Source of the DNA: UMGS1649 sp045659265
Lineage (GTDB): Bacteria > Bacillota > Clostridia > TANB77 > CAG-465
Direction of reading: 5' to 3'
DNA length: 8,572 nt
Assembly (NCBI GenBank): GCA_045659265.1
Contig: JAZOWO010000119.1
Coordinates: 1-8,572 of the forward strand
Shown here: one piece after another, positions 4,794 to 8,572 of the stretch
Numbering within the stretch: the first letter of the stretch is position 1
Layout of the letters: each line of letters starts with the position of its first letter
Translations under genes and position numbers: made by a program
Notes under the pieces: generated by a model
Database searches by the model: none
Told to the model about the DNA's origin: nothing
Seen by the model: the letters and a program-made list of their open reading frames with translations, nothing else

Positions 4794-7387
4794 TATCTCT
4801 TACCTCCATAATATGCGTTTAAATACATTTCTTTTATTTCGCTCATTAATGGATATCTTGGATTTGCACCAGTACATTGATCATCAGAGGCTTGCTCTGT
4901 CATTTCATCAAGTCTTGCTAGGAAGTCTTTTTCATCTATGCCATAATCTTTTATTGTTTCTTTTATACCAACTTTTGCTTTTAAGTCGTTTACAGCTTTA
5001 ATTAAGTTTTCTAGTTTTTCTTCATTTGTATTTCCACCAAATCCTAACGCATCTGAAACTTTAGCATACTTTTCTAAAGTCTTTGGATGGTCATATTGTG
5101 GGAATGTTCCCATTTTAGGTGGTGCATCTACACTATTAAATCTTAGAACATGTTCTATCATCAACGCGTTTGCTACACCGTGAGGTAAGTGATGGAATGC
5201 TCCTAGTTTATGTGCCATTGAGTGACATACTCCTAAGAATGCATTTGCAAATGCCATACCAGCCATTGTTGCTGCGTTAGCCATTTTTTCTCTTGCTTCT
5301 GGATCGTTTGGTCCGTTATCGTAAGCACGAGGTAAATATGCAAATATATTCTTTAAGCTTTCTATAGCTAACCCATCTGTATATTCTGTAGCCATCATTG
5401 ATGCTAATGCTTCAAGGTTATGTGTTACTGCATCTATACCTGATGCTGATGTTAAACCTTTTGGTGCATTCATCATCATATCTGCATCTACTATCGCCAT
5501 ATTAGGCATAAGTTCATAATCTGCTAGTGGATATTTAGTTCCTGTCTTTTCATCTGTTATAACTGCAAATGGAGTTACTTCAGAACCAGTTCCTGCAGTT
5601 GTTGGTACTGCTATAAAGTATGCTTTTTCACCCATCTTAGGGAATGTGTATACTCTCTTACGTATATCCATAAATCTCATAGCCATATCCATGAAATCTA
5701 CTTCAGGATGTTCATACATTACCCACATAATCTTTGCAGCATCCATTGCGCTACCACCACCAATTGCTATTATGCAATCTGGGTTAAATGCTCTAATTTG
5801 TTCTGTTCCTTTTATTGCACATTCCAAAGTTGGATCTGGTTCAACATCAAAGAATGATGCATGTGATATTTTTAATTCATCTAATTTGTCTGTTACTGGT
5901 TTTGTATAACCATTTTCATACAAGAATTTATCTGTTACAATAAATACTCTCTTTTTATTAAGTACTGTACCAAGTTCATCTAGTGCAACTGGTAAGCATC
6001 CTTTTTTAATATATACTTTTTCTGGTGCTCTAAACCAAAGCATGTTTTCACTCCTTTCAGCAACTGTTTTAACATTTAACAAGTGCTTTATTCCTACGTT
6101 TTCAGATACTGAGTTTCCTCCCCATGATCCACAACCAAGTGTAAGTGATGGAGTTAATTTAAAGTTGTATATATCTCCTATACCACCTTGAGCTGCTGGA
6201 GTATTTATTAATACTCTACATGTTTTCATTGAGTTATAGAACTCAGCTATTTTATCTTTCTCAGTAAGTGTATTTATGTATAATGATGAAGTATGACCTA
6301 AGCCACCATCTTCTACTAGAACTTTTGCTTTACTTATAGCTTCCTTGAAGTTCTTTGCTTTATACATTGCAAGAACTGGAGATAGTTTTTCGTGAGCAAA
6401 TTCTTCATCAAGATTTACGTTTTCTACTTCACCTATTAACACTTTTGTTGTTTCTGGTACTTCTACTCCTGCAAGTTTTGCAATTGTATATGCACTTTGT
6501 CCAACTATCTTCGCATTTAGTGCTCCATTTATTATTATAGTTTTTCTAACTTTTTCTGTTTCTTCTTCGTTTAATATATAGCAGCCACGTTTTACAAATT
6601 CCTCTTTAACAGCATCATATATTTTGTCTAATACTATTACAGATTGTTCTGATGCACATATCATACCATAATCAAAAGTTTTTGAATGTATGATTGAGTT
6701 TACTGCTAAAACTATATCTGCAGATTCATCTATAATTGCTGGTGTATTACCCGCTCCAACTCCTAGTGCTGGTTTACCACTAGAGTATGCAGATTTAACC
6801 ATACCTGGTCCGCCTGTTGCAAGTATTGTATCTACTGAGTGCATTAACATATTTGTAAGCTCTAAAGACGGAACATCTATCCAAGATATTATTCCTTTTG
6901 GTGCTCCAGCTTTAACTGCTGCATCAAGTACTATTCTTGCTGCTTCTATTGTAGAATTCTTAGCTCTAGGGTGTGGGCTTATTATTATTCCATTTCTTGT
7001 TTTAAGAGCTATTAATGTCTTAAATATTGCTGTTGAAGTTGGATTTGTTGTTGGTATAACCGCACCAATTATTCCTATTGGTTCTAATACTTTTTTTATA
7101 CCAAAAGCTTTATCTTCTTCAACGACACCACATGTTTTTGTATCTCTATATTTGTTATATATATATTCTGCAGCATAATGGTTCTTAATTACTTTATCTT
7201 CTACAAGACCCATTCCAGTTTCTTCTACAGCCATTTTTGCAAGTGGTATTCTTGCTGCATTCGCTGCAATAGCTGCTGCTTTAAATATTTCATCTACTTG
7301 TTCTTGACTAAACTTTGCAAATTCTTCCTGTGCTTTTCTTGTACTAGCAATTGCCTTTTCTAATTTTTCTACGCTATCTACTATCAT
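4793..7387 (-). CDS. adhE: Bifunctional acetaldehyde-CoA / alcohol dehydrogenase AdhE
   Basis: AdhE converts acetyl-CoA to acetaldehyde and then ethanol, oxidising two NADH; it is the main ethanol-forming enzyme of many anaerobes. The 864-aa chain is complete and of usual length (E. coli 891). The aldehyde dehydrogenase domain covers about 1-440, with catalytic Cys244 in GMICASEQS and a GVGAGNTP stretch near 209-216. A short linker leads to the iron alcohol dehydrogenase domain (about 450-864), with GGGS at 543-546 and metal ligands Asp652, His656, His722 and His736, matching E. coli Asp653, His657, His723 and His737. AdhE proteins assemble into helical spirosomes in the cytoplasm. The ATG at 7387 has GGAG about 9 nt upstream. 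The gene has its own promoter and a leader dyad. The kinase gene overlaps its stop by one base. A strong ribosome binding site lies inside the gene before Met449 (see 6041-6058). Confidence 0.98.
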   Translation of the reverse strand: MIVDSVEKLEKAIASTRKAQEEFAKFSQEQVDEIFKAAAIAANAARIPLAKMAVEETGMGLVEDKVIKNHYAAEYIYNKYRDTKTCGVVEEDKAFGIKKVLEPIGIIGAVIPTTNPTSTAIFKTLIALKTRNGIIISPHPRAKNSTIEAARIVLDAAVKAGAPKGIISWIDVPSLELTNMLMHSVDTILATGGPGMVKSAYSSGKPALGVGAGNTPAIIDESADIVLAVNSIIHSKTFDYGMICASEQSVIVLDKIYDAVKEEFVKRGCYILNEEETEKVRKTIIINGALNAKIVGQSAYTIAKLAGVEVPETTKVLIGEVENVNLDEEFAHEKLSPVLAMYKAKNFKEAISKAKVLVEDGGLGHTSSLYINTLTEKDKIAEFYNSMKTCRVLINTPAAQGGIGDIYNFKLTPSLTLGCGSWGGNSVSENVGIKHLLNVKTVAERSENMLWFRAPEKVYIKKGCLPVALDELGTVLNKKRVFIVTDKFLYENGYTKPVTDKLDELKISHASFFDVEPDPTLECAIKGTEQIRAFNPDCIIAIGGGSAMDAAKIMWVMYEHPEVDFMDMAMRFMDIRKRVYTFPKMGEKAYFIAVPTTAGTGSEVTPFAVITDEKTGTKYPLADYELMPNMAIVDADMMMNAPKGLTSASGIDAVTHNLEALASMMATEYTDGLAIESLKNIFAYLPRAYDNGPNDPEAREKMANAATMAGMAFANAFLGVCHSMAHKLGAFHHLPHGVANALMIEHVLRFNSVDAPPKMGTFPQYDHPKTLEKYAKVSDALGFGGNTNEEKLENLIKAVNDLKAKVGIKETIKDYGIDEKDFLARLDEMTEQASDDQCTGANPRYPLMSEIKEMYLNAYYGGKR
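6041..6058 (-). promoter_or_regulatory. Internal ribosome binding site and ATG at the AdhE domain boundary
   Basis: On the minus strand GAAAGGAGT (6050-6058) lies 6 nt before an in-frame ATG (6043-6041, Met449). This is as good as the site of any annotated gene here. Initiation there would give a 416-aa protein that is exactly the iron alcohol dehydrogenase domain. The match is seen; use in the cell is inference, because the encoded residues (ERSENMLWF) are also close to the conserved AdhE sequence. Confidence 0.45.
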
Positions 7388-7400
7388 ACGAGTTTTCTCC

Positions 7401-7450
7401 TTTGTTATTATCTTATGTATAAATATATATTTTTGCCTCTTAATAACAAA
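7401..7450 (-). promoter_or_regulatory. Perfect 10-bp dyad in the adhE leader (operator or RNA hairpin)
   Basis: TTTGTTATTA (7401-7410) and its exact reverse complement TAATAACAAA (7441-7450) are separated by 30 nt, 40 bp centre to centre. One half covers the predicted transcription start and the other abuts the GGAG of the adhE ribosome binding site. TTGTTA/TAACAA are the half-site words of the redox repressor Rex, but the spacing is not that of a normal Rex site. Around 7402-7419 the match to the usual Rex consensus is about 10 of 14 positions. Confidence 0.45.
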
Positions 7451-7453
7451 ATC

Positions 7454-7482
7454 ATAGTATCACATAAGTAGATTTTTGTAAA
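7454..7482 (-). promoter_or_regulatory. Candidate adhE promoter
   Basis: On the minus strand TTTACA (7477-7482), a 17-nt spacer and an extended -10 TGATACTAT (hexamer at 7454-7459) lie upstream of adhE. Predicted start near 7447 gives a leader of about 60 nt. The rest of the gap between this and the terminator at 7532-7567 is AT-rich with nothing else I can support. Confidence 0.5.
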
Positions 7483-7531
7483 TAGCATATAAGCCACATA
7501 TTTTATACATTTTATGACTTATCTAACATGT

Positions 7532-7567
7532 AAAAGAGAGCAATACTTTTAAGTATTACTCTCTTTT
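7532..7567 (-). terminator. Strong intrinsic terminator of the two-small-gene unit
   Basis: A 17-position inverted repeat (7551-7567 with 7532-7548) carries one mismatch that becomes a G-U pair only in the minus-strand RNA, which supports that strand as the functional one. The innermost bases must form the loop. It starts 5 nt after the stop codon at 7573 and runs into a short T tract. Confidence 0.88.
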
Positions 7568-7572
7568 GAAGC

Positions 7573-7824
7573 TTAAAGTCCTTCCAACTCTTTCTTAATC
7601 TGAGTCATCCGTGTTTTCATATATTCACGAATTCCTTCAAATGCCTGCGAACCAAGCTTCGTTGTCACCTCTTTAAGCACCTTGTTGTTGTGGTTATAAA
7701 AGGTGGAACACTTGAGAAAAATCTGTGTATCCGGATTTGTAAGGATATCCAAAGCTTCTTCAAGCTCATGGTACTCATTTAAGAGTTTTCTTCCTTTTTT
7801 CATTGCTTCATCGTTTGTCTTCAT
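7573..7824 (-). CDS. Small helical protein of unknown function (83 aa)
   Basis: This 83-aa, charged, mostly helical protein has no signal peptide or membrane segment. Acidic/basic alternation in residues 8-28 and 60-82 suggests a helical bundle or coiled-coil partner protein. I do not recognise a family. The ATG at 7824 has AAGGAG 7 nt upstream, and that site overlaps the stop codon of the 116-aa gene (TAAGGAG), so the pair is one transcript. Codon choice differs from neighbours: CAG, AAG, GAG, AAC, ACG, TCG, CCG and CGG occur, where the flanking genes use A/T-ending codons. GC is about 33-43 % on lines counted by hand, versus about 20-25 % in the gene fragment upstream. That suggests recent acquisition. 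It might be the second member of a small accessory pair (for example toxin/antitoxin-like or phage-derived), but nothing in the sequence establishes this. Confidence 0.75.
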   Translation of the reverse strand: MKTNDEAMKKGRKLLNEYHELEEALDILTNPDTQIFLKCSTFYNHNNKVLKEVTTKLGSQAFEGIREYMKTRMTQIKKELEGL

Positions 7825-7835
7825 TTTGTATCTCC

Positions 7836-8186
7836 TTATTTATATTTTTCTACATATTCGATAAACTTGTCCAGTCTATACAGGTTGTACAAACTTGTGT
7901 AAACTTCCGGGGTATCCCAACACGCAGAGGTTTTGTCGAAAATATCATAAAGAAAAATCCGTACAGCTCCATCATTATAGATTTGGATACGTACAGCATC
8001 CTTAAGATTACAAAGCATAAAGTGACATACATCACTATATGTTGCCTTGTCTGATACATTGACATATACACTGCCTATTGCATTTTTTGTGATCTGTTCT
8101 GCCAGGTATTTTTCCAAAACGTCTTTTGGAATCTGTTTCTTTTTTCCATTCCACCATACTTCAAACTTCTCGTTAAGCCAAAACAT
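7836..8186 (-). CDS. Protein of unknown function (116 aa), first gene of a small unit
   Basis: This 116-aa soluble protein is rich in aromatic residues: Trp at 3, 11 and 12, a further Trp near 91, and many Tyr/Phe. It has no signal peptide, membrane helix or recognisable catalytic motif. The C-terminal part (from about 70) alternates short hydrophobic strands and a terminal helix (LDKFIEYVEKYK). The ATG at 8186 is supported by AAAGGAG with a 7-nt gap. Its stop codon is shared with the ribosome binding site of the 83-aa gene, 11 nt before that start, so the two are translated from one message under the promoter at 8249-8277. Like its partner it is richer in GC (about 40 % on a counted line) than the sequence around the unit. 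I cannot assign a function. Confidence 0.78.
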   Translation of the reverse strand: MFWLNEKFEVWWNGKKKQIPKDVLEKYLAEQITKNAIGSVYVNVSDKATYSDVCHFMLCNLKDAVRIQIYNDGAVRIFLYDIFDKTSACWDTPEVYTSLYNLYRLDKFIEYVEKYK

Positions 8187-8248
8187 AAATATTCTCCTTT
8201 GTTCTATTGTTTAATTAAACTATAGCCAATCATTTAATTGACATAAAA

Positions 8249-8277
8249 ATTATACCACAGAAAACAAAAAGTTACAA
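8249..8277 (-). promoter_or_regulatory. Promoter of the two-small-gene unit
   Basis: On the minus strand TTGTAA (8272-8277), a 17-nt spacer and an extended -10 TGGTATAAT (hexamer 8249-8254) precede the gene starting at 8186 by about 60 nt. The -35 lies inside an arm of the terminator 8267-8301. Confidence 0.65.
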
Positions 8278-8301
8278 CTACAAATTGTAATTGTAACCTT
8301 T
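8267..8301 (-). terminator. Intrinsic terminator of the partial coiled-coil gene
   Basis: A 16-position stem (8286-8301 with 8267-8282) with a 3-nt loop includes two positions that pair as G-U only in the minus-strand RNA. Its 3' side runs into CTTTTTGTTTT. It begins 16 nt after the stop codon at 8318. Confidence 0.85.
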
Positions 8302-8317
8302 ATTCTCTGTCTATTTA

Positions 8318-8572
8318 TTAATCTGCCATTTCATATTGTCTAATGGTATCTCTTAAATTGTGTATTTCTTCTTTTTGTTCATCTATTGTATTTTGTAAAC
8401 GTTCTATTTTATCTCTTAAGTTTTCATTTTCATTTATTTGTCTTTGAATTTCATATTCATTAGATATTCTTTTATCATTGTTTTCTTGAATTTTTTCTAT
8501 ATTTTCCTTAGATGCATAAATATGTACTTCTGCTACATAAGGATAATCTTTTATTTGTTTGTTATTTATATA
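8318..8572 (-). CDS. C-terminal fragment of a coiled-coil protein (5' end outside window)
   Basis: An open minus-strand frame enters at the window edge and ends with TAA at 8318-8320, giving 84 residues. The only in-frame Met is three residues before the end, so this is the tail of a longer gene, not a small ORF. From about residue 22 it is almost continuous Glu/Lys/Gln/Asn/Arg with regularly spaced Ile/Leu, as in a long coiled coil, and it ends QYEMAD. A short non-coiled piece precedes it (PYVAEVHIYAS). Codon use is typical of the AT-rich host. The terminator at 8267-8301 follows directly. The function cannot be judged from this part. Confidence 0.75.
   Translation of the reverse strand, partial: YINNKQIKDYPYVAEVHIYASKENIEKIQENNDKRISNEYEIQRQINENENLRDKIERLQNTIDEQKEEIHNLRDTIRQYEMAD

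Noticed and set aside
6690..7178. Plus-strand open frame of 162 codons
   Set aside because: It is antisense to the conserved aldehyde dehydrogenase domain of adhE, and its length follows from the codon bias of that gene on the opposite strand.
2795..7387. Bacterial microcompartment locus built around adhE and fucO
   Set aside because: No shell-protein gene, diol dehydratase, glycyl-radical enzyme or phosphotransacylase is present in the window, and the N-terminus of AdhE shows no added encapsulation-type extension.
7402..7419. Canonical Rex operator upstream of adhE
   Set aside because: The first half matches well but the second half is degenerate (about 10 of 14 consensus positions overall), which is not enough in AT-rich DNA to annotate it as a Rex site; it is kept only as one explanation of the spaced dyad.
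7412..7468. Seven-base inverted repeat CTTATGT / ACATAAG near the adhE promoter
   Set aside because: Short, AT-rich and widely spaced; chance occurrence is likely.
7850..8071. Second minus-strand frame (73 codons) and a plus-strand frame within the 116-aa gene
   Set aside because: Both overlap the 116-aa frame, which alone has a ribosome binding site and a tight junction with its neighbour. No independent support for either.

Overview
The window reads as a chromosomal piece of a low-GC, anaerobic, fermentative Firmicute, most likely a gut-type clostridium. The reasons are very AT-rich DNA (about 20-35 % GC on lines counted by hand), A/T-ending codons, strong AGGAGG-type ribosome binding sites, and a full-length bifunctional AdhE beside a lactaldehyde-reductase-like iron alcohol dehydrogenase. 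Every supported gene lies on the minus strand, so transcription runs from high to low coordinates. No tRNA, rRNA, CRISPR array, insertion sequence or plus-strand gene is visible.

Layout in transcription order. (1) 8572-8318: the coiled-coil C-terminal end of a gene that starts outside the window, closed by a hairpin terminator at 8267-8301. (2) 8186-7573: two small genes of unknown function (116 and 83 aa) in one transcript. Their DNA is richer in GC than the rest, and they have their own promoter (8249-8277) and a strong terminator (7532-7567). (3) 7387-2795: the fermentation block. It holds adhE, an APH-family kinase whose start overlaps the adhE stop by one base, and after 82 nt a FucO-like alcohol dehydrogenase. 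It ends at the terminator 2738-2758. (4) 2696-680: an apparent operon of a permuted-papain-fold amidase/peptidase, a membrane-anchored staphylococcal-type nuclease and a membrane-anchored acidic protein. Its promoter (2721-2749) is nested in the terminator of block 3, and it ends at the terminator 645-673. (5) 593 to beyond position 1: a zinc-ribbon protein with two membrane segments, cut by the window edge.

Functionally, block 3 fits NADH re-oxidation: AdhE takes acetyl-CoA to ethanol through acetaldehyde, and the FucO-like enzyme would reduce lactaldehyde or a similar small aldehyde. The kinase has all the residues of an active APH enzyme but no identifiable substrate. Block 4 looks like an envelope or extracellular hydrolase group, although the papain-like protein itself has no export signal.

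Most of the window is ordinary. The points that deserve a second look are a textbook ribosome binding site inside adhE exactly where its alcohol dehydrogenase domain starts, a perfect 10-bp dyad in the adhE leader, -35 elements buried in terminator hairpins in two separate gaps, and the compositionally distinct two-gene unit. I found no convincing new multi-gene system.
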